Assembly: GCA_029556045.1 (NCBI GenBank) | Contig: JAKQGS010000203.1 | Span: 1 to 10,212, forward strand | Source: Pseudomonadota bacterium | Lineage (GTDB): Bacteria; Bdellovibrionota; Oligoflexia; Oligoflexales; Oligoflexaceae | Direction of reading: 5' to 3' | DNA length: 10,212 bases | Shown: piece after piece, positions 1-7,143 of the stretch | Numbering within the stretch: the stretch's first letter is position 1 | Layout of the letters: the number at the start of each line of letters is the position of its first letter | Position numbers and translations under genes: made by a program | The notes under the pieces: generated by a model | What the model was told of the DNA's origin: nothing | The model's database searches: none | Seen by the model: only the letters and a program-made list of their open reading frames with translations

Positions 1-633
1 CCTGCGTCAGAAGTTCTTCCCCGCGATGAGCAGGACTTTTCGGAATTTTCCGATGATGCGCAGCAGCAACCGACCTCAGATGGTGCCGGTATCCTGCCCT
101 TCACCACTGTGACCAATCAGCGGGTGGATCCGAGTTCATTCGTGGTGAACACCCCAGAGGTCCCCGCACAGGATCATCAGGCGGCAGCTCATAAGATCAT
201 GGAACAGGCCACCATGATGATCAAGGATGGCGGTGGCTCCATGCGCCTTGATCTGGGAACCCACGAGTTGGGGCATATCGATCTTGCCATCGACATCAAA
301 GACAATAAACTCAACATCCGTATCATTGCGGAAACCGAACAAGCCAAACACATGATCACCAACGAGCTCCCCAAACTACGGGATGCCCTGGCGGATCAAC
401 GGTTAACGTTGCAAAACGCCGAGGTGGGGCTTCGTGGTCAGATGGGTCAGCAAAGCTCGAACGGATTTTTCCAGGGACAATCCCAAAACTTCCAGCGTGA
501 ACAGATGGCCTTTGCCGGGGGGAATACCTCTCCATCACCCCGCCAGCTGGTCCGCCAAAACCTACCAGGACTGCAACAGCGCTACCGCGCCAACTTCGCG
601 GCAGGCACTGGACAAATTCGCGTCCTGGTCTGA
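1..633 (+). CDS. fliK: Flagellar hook-length control protein FliK, C-terminal part (5' truncated by window edge)
   Basis: The frame is open from base 1 to the TGA at 631-633, so this is the last 210 codons of a longer gene; the GTG at 109 is an internal valine codon, not a credible start. FliK is exported by the flagellar type III system, measures hook length and triggers the switch from hook to filament export. The C-terminal Flg_hook domain lies at about codons 65-145. It shows the family pattern MRLDLGTHELGHIDLAIDI, then a strand with IRIIAETEQAK, a helix with LPKLRDALADQRL, and the closing QNAEVGL strand. After it comes a Gln/Ser/Asn-rich, probably disordered tail, then a short basic and hydrophobic end (GQIRVLV). 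The N-terminal export and ruler region lies outside the window. flgD follows 29 nt downstream on the same strand, the usual hook-gene partner. The domain pattern and the neighbour agree, so the call is firm although partial. Confidence 0.87.
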   Translation, partial: PASEVLPRDEQDFSEFSDDAQQQPTSDGAGILPFTTVTNQRVDPSSFVVNTPEVPAQDHQAAAHKIMEQATMMIKDGGGSMRLDLGTHELGHIDLAIDIKDNKLNIRIIAETEQAKHMITNELPKLRDALADQRLTLQNAEVGLRGQMGQQSSNGFFQGQSQNFQREQMAFAGGNTSPSPRQLVRQNLPGLQQRYRANFAAGTGQIRVLV

Positions 634-662
634 GTAACAGCTAACAGAGGAAGTTAGATCTC

Positions 663-1787
663 ATGGGTGCAACAATTCAGCAAAAAATCAACCCTCCCGT
701 GCCGCAACCCAGCAGCATAGTAACCCCAGAGTCCACCAGTCGCCCGGCTATCGATAGCAACGGTGGCGCTGAAAAAGCGGACTTTCGCAATCTGATTACA
801 AATTCAATGGACGAAATCCAAAAGGAGCGCGAGGCCAAGGCCAACGGCGATCTCTCCGGGGCCAAAACCGAAGAGGAGTTTCTGCAAAAGTTGCAGGATC
901 AGACCAAACCCAAAAACGAAATAAAAAACACCCTCGATAAAGACGACTTCATGAAACTGTTTGTGGCGCAGCTGCAGCATCAGGATCCACTGAATCCCGA
1001 TGATGGTGCAGAGATGGCCTCCAAGCTGGCGCAGTTCAACAGCCTGGAACAGATGATGAACGTCAACAAAAACCTCGAGAAGATGGCGGATAAACAAAAC
1101 ACCGCTCAAAACCTGCAGTTGGTGAACTACATCGGCAACGAAGTCACCATTGATGGCGGACGTCTTAATCTCCAGGGTGGTCAGCATGGCCCGATGGAAT
1201 ACGCCCTTAAGAGTCCAGCCACCATGGCTCGTGCGGAAGTGCGGGACACCGCCGGCGTGGTGGTCTATGAAAAAGATCTGGGTAGCCTGGATGCCGGCAA
1301 CCATGACTTCAAATGGGATGGCACCAATAAGGAGGGCAAACCAGCTCCCAATGGCACATATACCTTTTCATTGACCGCTCGCAATATCGATGGCCAGGAC
1401 GTGCCGGTGGACATCAAAACCAAAGCCACCGTAACCGGCGTGGACATCAACGACAAGGCTGGCGGCATTTATACAAATTTTGGCAAGGTTGGTTTTGACG
1501 AAGTGCAATCGGTGGGACGCCCAGGATTTAACAAAGACAACCATAAACCGGCACCTTCAGCTCCTACCCCCTCACCGACGGCATCCATGATGCCAGGAGT
1601 GGCCGTACCGGCAGGTGGCGCGGTGAAAGCCCCCGCCAAAAAAGCCCCGACTGTTGAAATGCTCGATAAATTAAAAGCGGAAGGAAAACTTGATCTCACC
1701 CCGGCCCCCGGGTCTGAGGCACCCCCAGCTGTCACCGCTGCAGCGCCACAACCCACGCCCCCAGAGACGCCTGCACCTCAATCCTGA
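663..1787 (+). CDS. flgD: Flagellar hook assembly scaffold protein FlgD, with extended N- and C-termini
   Basis: FlgD forms the temporary cap on the growing hook and is needed to polymerise the hook protein FlgE. The protein has 374 residues. Residues 91-142 are the conserved FlgD N-terminal domain, including KDDFMKLFVAQLQHQDPLNP and the helix AQFNSLEQMMNVNKNL. Residues about 155-175 and 250-287 look like the two halves of the FlgD Tudor-like domain, and 180-245 the inserted Ig-like domain (WDGTNKEGKPAPNGTYTF is diagnostic). Two parts are unusual: a charged extension of about 90 residues before the conserved domain, and a Pro/Ala/Thr-rich tail at 295-374. E. coli FlgD is only about 231 residues. 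The ATG at 663 has a Shine-Dalgarno AGAGGAAG at 646-653. It lies 29 nt after fliK, so the two are probably cotranscribed. No flgE follows; the gene ends 10 bp inside the convergent rng. Function is firm from the domain pattern; the role of the tails is unknown. Confidence 0.93.
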   Translation: MGATIQQKINPPVPQPSSIVTPESTSRPAIDSNGGAEKADFRNLITNSMDEIQKEREAKANGDLSGAKTEEEFLQKLQDQTKPKNEIKNTLDKDDFMKLFVAQLQHQDPLNPDDGAEMASKLAQFNSLEQMMNVNKNLEKMADKQNTAQNLQLVNYIGNEVTIDGGRLNLQGGQHGPMEYALKSPATMARAEVRDTAGVVVYEKDLGSLDAGNHDFKWDGTNKEGKPAPNGTYTFSLTARNIDGQDVPVDIKTKATVTGVDINDKAGGIYTNFGKVGFDEVQSVGRPGFNKDNHKPAPSAPTPSPTASMMPGVAVPAGGAVKAPAKKAPTVEMLDKLKAEGKLDLTPAPGSEAPPAVTAAAPQPTPPETPAPQS

Positions 1788-3292
1788 ACCACCTCATAGG
1801 GTGACTCATGCAGATCTTTCACCTGCAACGAGCCTTTTTCAAAATGCAGGGTGAGACCATATTTATCGATGAGCCCCTGGTGAAGCTGCACCTCTTCATT
1901 GATAAACCAATCCAAAATATCCGAACGAACGCGAATGCGCACATCCTTGGCACCGGTGCGAATAACATATCGTTCCACATCCCGGACCATATTGTAGGTT
2001 TCTGTTTGCATGGTTGGGACCCTGCCCCATCCATCGCAGAAAGAACATTCTTCCGTCACCACCCGCTCCAGTGACTCCCGGGTCCTTTTACGGGTCATCT
2101 GTACCAGTCCCAATTCATTGATGGACAGCACATTGGTGGGGGATTTATCCAATTTTAAGGCTTCCCCCAGCGCCATATTCACGCGTTCACGATCCTCACC
2201 CCGCTCCATATCGATAAAATCGATGACAATGATGCCACCCAGGTTACGAATACGCAGCTGCGCCACGATTTCTGTCACCGACTCAAGATTGGTTTTCAAA
2301 ATGGTATCCTGTACGGATGTGGTCCCCACAAACTTGCCGGTATTGACATCGAATGATGTCAAGGCTTCCGTCTGGTCGATGATGAGATAACCACCGGATG
2401 GCAGCCAGACCTTACGAGATAATGCTTTGGCCAAGTCCATCTCGATACCGTAGGCGTCAAAGATCGGATCGCGCCCCTGGTATAGTTTCAACTTATCGCC
2501 ACCGGACGGAATGGTGCCGGATAAAAAATGTTTGAGCTGCCCATAGGACTGCGGGTCGTCGATCACGATTTCAGACACATCGTCAGTATAGAGATCCCGG
2601 GTGGTCTTCAGGATGATATCCGGCTCCTGGTAAAGAAGCGCTGGCGCCGGGGTACGCAGGTGCTTTTCCTTGAGGCTTTCCCACACGCGGATAAGGTATT
2701 CCAGGTCTTTGCGCAAAAGGCTTGCGTCCACTTCTGCGGCCGCAGTGCGCACAATCACCCCAACATTGGCGGGTTTGATTTTTTCGATTTCCTCTTTCAG
2801 ACGACTGCGTTTTTCCGGATCTTCAATGCGTCGCGATATCCCGATATTGTCAAAATCTGGCAGCAGCACCAGATAACGCCCCGGCACGGAAAGCATCATC
2901 GTGACCCTCGGACCTTTCGTGCCGAGGGGTTCTTTGGCCACCTGAACCAGGATATCCTGACCCTCTTGTAACAGGTGTTGAATGGGGGTGCGATTGGAGG
3001 AATCCCGCGGATCAAATGTTTCATCACCGGAATCACGCTTTTCCTTGATCATGGCGATAAATCCCGGATCAATCACATCGCCGCCATAGAGAAAGCCCGA
3101 GCGATCAGAACCGATATTCACGAAAGCCGACTGCATGCCCGGCAAAACCCGGCTGACCCGCGCTTTATAGATATCCCCCACCATACTGCGCCGACTGAGC
3201 CTTTCAATATACAGCTCCGCAACACGATCATCCTCCACGAGAGCCACACGCGTTTCCGAGACCGATGCATTGATGACTAGTTTTTTGTTCAC
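1778..3292 (-). CDS. rng: Ribonuclease G (RNase E/G family endoribonuclease)
   Basis: An endoribonuclease of the RNase E/G family, which cuts single-stranded AU-rich RNA, prefers 5'-monophosphate ends, and acts in 16S rRNA 5' maturation and mRNA decay. The 504 residues match RNase G length (E. coli 489), without the long RNase E scaffold tail. The S1 domain covers about 37-130 (VGDIYKARVSRVLPGMQSAF) and carries an acidic insertion near 73-108. The 5'-sensor motif is GVIVRTAAAEVD at 178-189, with R182/T183 matching E. coli RNase E R169/T170. The DNase I-like catalytic part contains FDVNTG (D315) and VIDFIDM (D358), equivalent to the two Mg2+-binding aspartates. The Zn-link cysteines CSFC are 416 and 419. 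All expected active-site residues are present, so it should be active. It starts at GTG (3292-3290), whose G is shared in a 4-nt overlap with the stop of the upstream waaA-like gene. It is the last gene of the minus-strand unit and converges with flgD. Confidence 0.95.
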   Translation of the reverse strand: MNKKLVINASVSETRVALVEDDRVAELYIERLSRRSMVGDIYKARVSRVLPGMQSAFVNIGSDRSGFLYGGDVIDPGFIAMIKEKRDSGDETFDPRDSSNRTPIQHLLQEGQDILVQVAKEPLGTKGPRVTMMLSVPGRYLVLLPDFDNIGISRRIEDPEKRSRLKEEIEKIKPANVGVIVRTAAAEVDASLLRKDLEYLIRVWESLKEKHLRTPAPALLYQEPDIILKTTRDLYTDDVSEIVIDDPQSYGQLKHFLSGTIPSGGDKLKLYQGRDPIFDAYGIEMDLAKALSRKVWLPSGGYLIIDQTEALTSFDVNTGKFVGTTSVQDTILKTNLESVTEIVAQLRIRNLGGIIVIDFIDMERGEDRERVNMALGEALKLDKSPTNVLSINELGLVQMTRKRTRESLERVVTEECSFCDGWGRVPTMQTETYNMVRDVERYVIRTGAKDVRIRVRSDILDWFINEEVQLHQGLIDKYGLTLHFEKGSLQVKDLHESPYEVVQD

Positions 3293-4656
3293 AAGTCTCC
3301 CCTTCTTTCATGGCCCGGCTGCACTTCGCTATCACGTTGCCCGGTATAAATCACGGTGCGAATGTCCTGTTCAATACGCGCACTGGCTCCGGTCATCTCC
3401 CGCACTTTCTGCAGCAACACGTCATCCCGTCCACCTAGCCGACTCTTGGATTGCCACCAGGCCATCAACTCGTTTTCCCCGTGGATAACGGTGGTCAGTC
3501 CCCCTTCAACGAACACACATGCCTCACGGCTGTTTTGGTACCTCGGCCCATGCGCTATATAAAGACCATAGCAGGCTGGCTCCAAAACGTTATGCACTTT
3601 ATCATGCATCGCCCCCCCGATAAACGCGAGATGACAGGTTTGATAAAGCTCCGCCAGCAGGCCGATCCGATCCACCAGCAAAACAGCCCCCCCCTTCGGG
3701 GGGGATTCACCCATTACGGCTTCCCAGCGGGCGACCTTTAAACCAAGTTGCTGGCATAAGTCCTCGACCCAACTCAGTCGCACTTCGCTGACATCATGAG
3801 GAGCGATCACCACGCCTCCGGATATTCCGGGACCATGCCGCAAATTTTGATAGGCTTTTAGCACCAGCTCCATGTCTGCATTCCAGCCACTCCCTACAAT
3901 CAGGTGAGGGCCTTCTCCTAAAAAGGAGTGCAAACGATCTTTAAAGTCGCTGCCATCTTCTAACTGAATGCGAGCCCGTTCCACCACACGATCATATTTG
4001 GTGTCGCCGGAAACATGCAGCAGGTTCTCCGCCACCCCTAGCGGGCCGGCAAACTGTTGCTGATCCTTTTGATCCACCAGATGAATACTGTGAAAGGTCC
4101 CGACCAGTAAGCCCTTCACCCAACACCACAGGGCAGACGTTTCAATGGCGGGGCTGGCGGTGGCATCGATCAGCATGAGATGGGAGTGACGACGGGCGGT
4201 GAGCAAAAAGGCAGGCCAAAACTCATGCCGCACAACGATCGTCACCTGAGGGCGCACGACGTTGAAAAATTGTTCCCAGATGCGAAAGCTATCCAGCGGA
4301 CTGAGAAACATGGGGGAAGATTCGGCCCGGATTGAGGCGTATCGCAGACCCGACCGGGAAAAAAATACGATTACAGAAAGGATTTTGGCTTGTTGCAGGC
4401 GTTCCATCAGTGGTTTTGCCTGTTCGTATTCACCAGCAGAGCTGCAATAAAAAACAACGGCACCTTTGGCGAGGGTTCGTCGCCGGCGCAGATCATCTAA
4501 AGCAGCTTCCGTAAAAGAGCGATCCTTCAGATAGTCTCGAACCACGGGAGTGAGCCATCCCAGGACTACGGTGATCTGCCGCAAACAGAACATCAACGGG
4601 CGATAGATCGCCATCATGAGATATAAAGATGCTCTCTGCGCCTTATGTTCAGCCAT
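3289..4656 (-). CDS. waaA: 3-deoxy-D-manno-octulosonic acid (Kdo) transferase, WaaA/KdtA type
   Basis: WaaA transfers Kdo from CMP-Kdo to lipid A precursor at the cytoplasmic face of the inner membrane, the first step of LPS core assembly. The 455 residues have a hydrophobic N-terminal stretch (about 10-38) for membrane attachment. The N-terminal GT-B half contains CSSAGEYEQAKPL at 71-83; E76 matches the catalytic glutamate of the family SVGE motif. HEFWP at 144-148 matches the family ETE-WP motif, although the first Glu is replaced. Further motifs are SGDTKYDRV at 216-224, APHDVSEV at 285-292 (family APRHPER-like), and the nucleotide-sugar site FIGGAMHDKVHNVLEPACYG at 345-364. Several motifs are degenerate (APHDVSEV instead of RHPER; no SLVPHGGHN loop), so this is a divergent member and acceptor or donor could differ. 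It follows the GT9 gene by one base and overlaps rng by 4 bp. E. coli WaaA is about 425 residues. Confidence 0.82.
   Translation of the reverse strand: MAEHKAQRASLYLMMAIYRPLMFCLRQITVVLGWLTPVVRDYLKDRSFTEAALDDLRRRRTLAKGAVVFYCSSAGEYEQAKPLMERLQQAKILSVIVFFSRSGLRYASIRAESSPMFLSPLDSFRIWEQFFNVVRPQVTIVVRHEFWPAFLLTARRHSHLMLIDATASPAIETSALWCWVKGLLVGTFHSIHLVDQKDQQQFAGPLGVAENLLHVSGDTKYDRVVERARIQLEDGSDFKDRLHSFLGEGPHLIVGSGWNADMELVLKAYQNLRHGPGISGGVVIAPHDVSEVRLSWVEDLCQQLGLKVARWEAVMGESPPKGGAVLLVDRIGLLAELYQTCHLAFIGGAMHDKVHNVLEPACYGLYIAHGPRYQNSREACVFVEGGLTTVIHGENELMAWWQSKSRLGGRDDVLLQKVREMTGASARIEQDIRTVIYTGQRDSEVQPGHERRGDL
3296..3304 (-). promoter_or_regulatory. Ribosome binding site fixing the GTG start of rng
   Basis: On the minus strand this reads AAGGGGAGA, a few bases before the GTG at 3292-3290. 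It lies inside the last codons of the waaA-like gene, whose TGA overlaps the GTG (GTGA at 3292-3289). No in-frame ATG further in has a comparable site, and the N-terminal sequence from this GTG (MNKKLVINASVSETRVAL) matches the usual RNase G beginning. The arrangement suggests translation of rng is coupled to termination on the upstream gene. Confidence 0.7.
3687..3704 (-). other. Perfect C/G homopolymer hairpin inside the waaA-like coding sequence
   Basis: The plus strand has eight C (3687-3694), TTC, then seven G (3698-3704); the coding strand therefore reads seven C, GAA, eight G. This can fold into a seven-pair all-GC stem with a three-base loop, or six pairs around a closed tetraloop. It encodes the residues around SPPKGG near 318-323 of the protein, in a loop before the second nucleotide-binding half. 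It lies in the middle of a gene and has no T-run after it, so it is not a normal terminator. The runs of seven and eight identical bases are also candidates for slippage. Confidence 0.6.
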
Positions 4657-4657
4657 A

Positions 4658-5767
4658 TCAGCCTCCCTGATCCAGGGAAACCATCATCTGTGCCACCCGC
4701 TGCGGGTCAATCATGTGAAAACACTGTTTGTCGCCATACCGACAAGGAACTTTGCCGTGTTTGGAACATGGGCGACATCCAAGAGGGGCGGAGAACGCCC
4801 GACTGTCGCTGCGCCAGGGGGCAAATCCAAAGGCTTCAACGGTTGGCCCGAAAAAAACAAACGATGGGCGACCAACCGCTTCCGCGATATGACCCAGCGA
4901 AGAATCGTTGCAGAGAATACCGGCACTGCGATGCAAGATAGCGGTGGTTTCCTCCAGGCTGGTCTGCCCCGATAGATCCACCACCGCCTGGGGCCAGGAC
5001 AACCTATCCAGAAGATCCCGGCAGTCGTCTTTTTCTGCCTGAGCTCCCAGCAGGATTAATCCCGGGCACGCGGGCGATAGCGTCTTGTAGTGATTTAATG
5101 TGGCCACAAACAATTCCAATGGGGCCTTTTTGGTGGCATGGGCGGCACCGGGCGCAACCGCTAACCACCGGGGACTGCCCTGCAGTGCCTTAAGAATTTC
5201 TGGACGACACCCCCTCCCCAGTCCCTCCGGCAGATGGGGATGGGCTTGCCAGTCGAAAGCGGCAAGCTCCCACCAGCGCGAGGTATGGGGCGCGAAAAAT
5301 CGGCGGGTAGCCTCAAAACTCAAGGCGAATTGATAAAACTGCTGTGCATTGGATTCCTGCGGTAAAGCGCGGGATCGCCCCCGCAACCGTGCGGCACCGA
5401 TGAGTCTCGTGCGATACCACGACCGTTTCGGGGATCGAATCAGTGAAGCCCCGTAGTGGCGTTTTAAGAATCGGGAGATCAGGACAGATCGTAAATTTCC
5501 CTGCAGGTTGATCACCAGATCGAGGCGGGAAAACTTCCGAACAAAAGCCTCTCGATTAAACTCATCCACCGACTGGCACACCAGCAGGGGATAGGATTGC
5601 TGCAGCAGCGGCATGGCCGGCGATCGCCCCAACCAGATCAAAAATACGCGCAGCGGCAACCGTTCCAAAAGATCGATATAGGCACTGGCCAAAACCACAT
5701 CACCGATGCTGCTGGATCGACAAATCGCGACAAAAAAATCGGCTTTTTCCATTTGATTTGTCAGCAT
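4658..5767 (-). CDS. waaF: Glycosyltransferase family 9, ADP-heptose:LPS heptosyltransferase (WaaF-like)
   Basis: Glycosyltransferase family 9 enzymes add L-glycero-D-manno-heptose from ADP-heptose to the Kdo-lipid A inner core, in the cytoplasm. The 369 residues show the family order: RSSSIGDVVLASAYIDLL near 17-34 (N-terminal phosphate loop and helix), DLVINLQGN at 83-91, VAPGAAHATKKAP at 204-216 (ADP-heptose site), DLSGQTSLEET at 264-274, and CNDSSLGHIAEAVGRP at 286-301 followed by FGPT. A C-terminal cysteine set (C331, C334, C342, C349) matches the CRPC...C...C pattern common in WaaF-type proteins. Heptosyltransferase II (WaaF) fits best, but WaaC or another GT9 cannot be excluded from motifs. 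The ATG at 5767-5765 is preferred because a GGAAGA lies just upstream; the internal Met6 has none. It is the first gene of the leftward unit, facing the divergent intergenic region. Confidence 0.85.
   Translation of the reverse strand: MLTNQMEKADFFVAICRSSSIGDVVLASAYIDLLERLPLRVFLIWLGRSPAMPLLQQSYPLLVCQSVDEFNREAFVRKFSRLDLVINLQGNLRSVLISRFLKRHYGASLIRSPKRSWYRTRLIGAARLRGRSRALPQESNAQQFYQFALSFEATRRFFAPHTSRWWELAAFDWQAHPHLPEGLGRGCRPEILKALQGSPRWLAVAPGAAHATKKAPLELFVATLNHYKTLSPACPGLILLGAQAEKDDCRDLLDRLSWPQAVVDLSGQTSLEETTAILHRSAGILCNDSSLGHIAEAVGRPSFVFFGPTVEAFGFAPWRSDSRAFSAPLGCRPCSKHGKVPCRYGDKQCFHMIDPQRVAQMMVSLDQGG
4662..4667 (-). promoter_or_regulatory. Ribosome binding site of the waaA-like gene, embedded in the upstream stop region
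   Basis: On the minus strand GGGAGG lies five bases before the ATG at 4656-4654. It is formed by the last two sense codons of the GT9 gene (the closing Gly-Gly) and is followed by that gene's TGA at 4660-4658. Only one base separates the two reading frames, so the ribosome terminating on the first gene sits on the start site of the second. Confidence 0.7.
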
Positions 5768-6033
5768 GAATCTTCCAACAGCAACAAGAGTTTTTTATGT
5801 TTTTGCCAAAAAGGACCCGCCCGGTTTTACGTAAAAATCAGGATTTAATATAGGGATATCTTGGGTGATTTTACCAGAACCCGTGCCAAAAATCTTCAAG
5901 TCACCTTAATATCTTATAAAATCAATTTATCATGATGAAATCCAAAAATCCCCCGTTAAAGACCACGTCCGTATCTCCGATAGGATGTTGGTAATGATCC
6001 AATCGATCAAGATCCACAAGGAGTCAGGGACCG
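5768..6033. promoter_or_regulatory. AT-rich divergent intergenic region with probable promoters for both sides
   Basis: These 266 bases separate the leftward waaF-waaA-rng unit from the rightward membrane-protein gene and hold no convincing coding sequence. The centre (about 5820-5945) is clearly richer in A/T than the genes. Rightward, TATAAA at 5915-5920 is a fair -10 box, but nothing close to TTGACA sits 16-18 bases before it. Just after it is an imperfect 14-base palindrome at 5926-5939 around ATCATGAT, which could be an operator. Leftward, TATATT (plus-strand 5847-5852) is a possible -10, again with a poor -35. Near the right end AAGGAG at 6018-6023 is the ribosome site of the gene at 6034. 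That a promoter exists here follows from gene orientation; the exact boxes are guesses. Confidence 0.45.
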
Positions 6034-7143
6034 ATGAACAAACCTGCAACAACCTCATCCACGCCAAGCCGTCGCACAGGCTTAAGGGGCAGGGGTTTGT
6101 TTCAGCGTCAAAGCACCCTCAATGTGATCTACTTTATCGACGCCAAAAAATCCCACACCATGCGCATACCCGTGCGCAAAGCATACTGGGCCATGGGTCT
6201 GGGTGGTCTACTGATCTTGTGGTGTGTGGTGAGTGCTGGCCTGGTGATCTATAGCCAAAACCAAAGGGATTTGGCCAACCAGCGGGTTCGCCATCTGCTG
6301 AGCACCATCTATGAATTTCAGGTGGAAAACGAAGGGGTTTTTGAAAAAGCCTATCCCAATACGGAAGATGACTACTACCACAACGCCGTGGCCGCCGCAG
6401 GCATCAAGCTCAACGAACCTGTAGAATCCAAACCATCCAAGGCTCCCGCCGACGAGGCGGAGCTGGATCGGGAAGCCCTGCAACTGGCGGCAAAAAATCT
6501 GACCTCGTTAAAACCTGAACCCGATGCACCAGTTAACATGCGAGCAGCAGACAAAGCAGCCACCGCTGCGATTGCCCCCAAAAAGCAGACTCCCAAGGCC
6601 GCTGTCACGGACGAAACAAGCCGGGCTGGCGCCACATCAGCCGAATCCCCATCGTCCCTTAAGCCCTTTGATTTTGCCATTGATAGACTTCGGGCCAATA
6701 CCACAGCCCAGGGTATGGAAGTGCGCTTCACCCTGCGCAACAATAATGACGCCGGCTCCACCGAAGGTTTTGTCTATGGTATCGCCCAATACCAAAAGGA
6801 TAATCAGGGCTCCCATTACATCGCAGCTCCGGGAGGTGTGGGAGTTAGTCCAGATGGTAAGGCTCTGAATGCTAAGGGAGCTTATCTCTTTCGCATCCGT
6901 TTTCGGAAAGAAAAGACCTTTTCCTTCTCACGCCCCCACAATATGCCCGGTGCTTTCAAAAATGTGCGTATCTATGTGACGGACGGAAAGGGCGCCAACG
7001 AAAAATTCTACGACCTTGCATTGGCCGACAAATTCTCCAAAGCAGCAACACCACACGCTCCGGCTGAGCCCAAAAATGAGCCTGATGCCACCACCCCTGG
7101 CCCTGGTGAGGACCTCTTGCCCTCGGAACCAGTTGGTCACTGA
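6034..7143 (+). CDS. Unrecognised single-pass inner-membrane protein with periplasmic beta-rich domain
   Basis: I do not recognise this 369-residue protein as a named family. Residues 1-50 are basic and cytoplasmic, with a short strand-like segment (STLNVIYFIDAKKSHTMRIP, 27-46). One transmembrane helix follows at about 51-74 and then a helical stretch with coiled-coil character to about 105. Residues 125-210 are an Ala/Pro/Lys/Glu-rich, probably disordered linker. Residues 210-333 form a compact domain with alternating strands (MEVRFTLRNNN, EGFVYGIAQYQ, GAYLFRIRFRKEKTFSF, NVRIYVTDGKG), likely a beta-sandwich. The tail is again Pro/Ala/Glu-rich. Positive charges before the helix predict the N-terminus inside and the C-terminal domain in the periplasm. 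The N-terminal layout resembles the membrane anchors of some M23 peptidases, but no peptidase domain follows. The ATG at 6034 has AAGGAG ten bases upstream. It precedes the large lipoprotein gene on the same strand, which suggests a shared envelope role. Confidence 0.8.
   Translation: MNKPATTSSTPSRRTGLRGRGLFQRQSTLNVIYFIDAKKSHTMRIPVRKAYWAMGLGGLLILWCVVSAGLVIYSQNQRDLANQRVRHLLSTIYEFQVENEGVFEKAYPNTEDDYYHNAVAAAGIKLNEPVESKPSKAPADEAELDREALQLAAKNLTSLKPEPDAPVNMRAADKAATAAIAPKKQTPKAAVTDETSRAGATSAESPSSLKPFDFAIDRLRANTTAQGMEVRFTLRNNNDAGSTEGFVYGIAQYQKDNQGSHYIAAPGGVGVSPDGKALNAKGAYLFRIRFRKEKTFSFSRPHNMPGAFKNVRIYVTDGKGANEKFYDLALADKFSKAATPHAPAEPKNEPDATTPGPGEDLLPSEPVGH

Noticed and set aside
804..1304. A 166-codon minus-strand open frame opposite flgD
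   Set aside because: It lies wholly antisense to the conserved FlgD core, its protein is a hydrophobic, His/Phe/Val-rich shadow without recognisable motifs, and its neighbours give it no context.
1700..1712. CCCGG-CCC-CCGGG stem-loop in the flgD tail, a possible terminator for rng
   Set aside because: The stem is only five pairs, and on the rng strand the nearest T-run (TTTT) begins more than ten bases after it, so it does not fit a Rho-independent terminator.
1790..1803. CACC/GGTG inverted repeat just after the flgD stop
   Set aside because: It is a four-pair stem with no T-run and lies inside rng coding sequence; this is expected by chance.
2528..2971. A 147-codon plus-strand open frame opposite rng
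   Set aside because: It is antisense to the highly conserved S1, 5'-sensor and catalytic region of RNase G and has a shadow-like composition.
4616..4975. Overlapping plus-strand open frames opposite the start of waaA and the end of waaF
   Set aside because: Both are antisense to well-supported glycosyltransferase genes, and the encoded peptides show no family signal.
5985..6254. An 89-codon plus-strand frame starting before the membrane-protein gene
   Set aside because: It overlaps the gene at 6034 in another frame over most of its length and lacks a ribosome site; the 6034 frame has a clear membrane-protein pattern and a good ribosome site.
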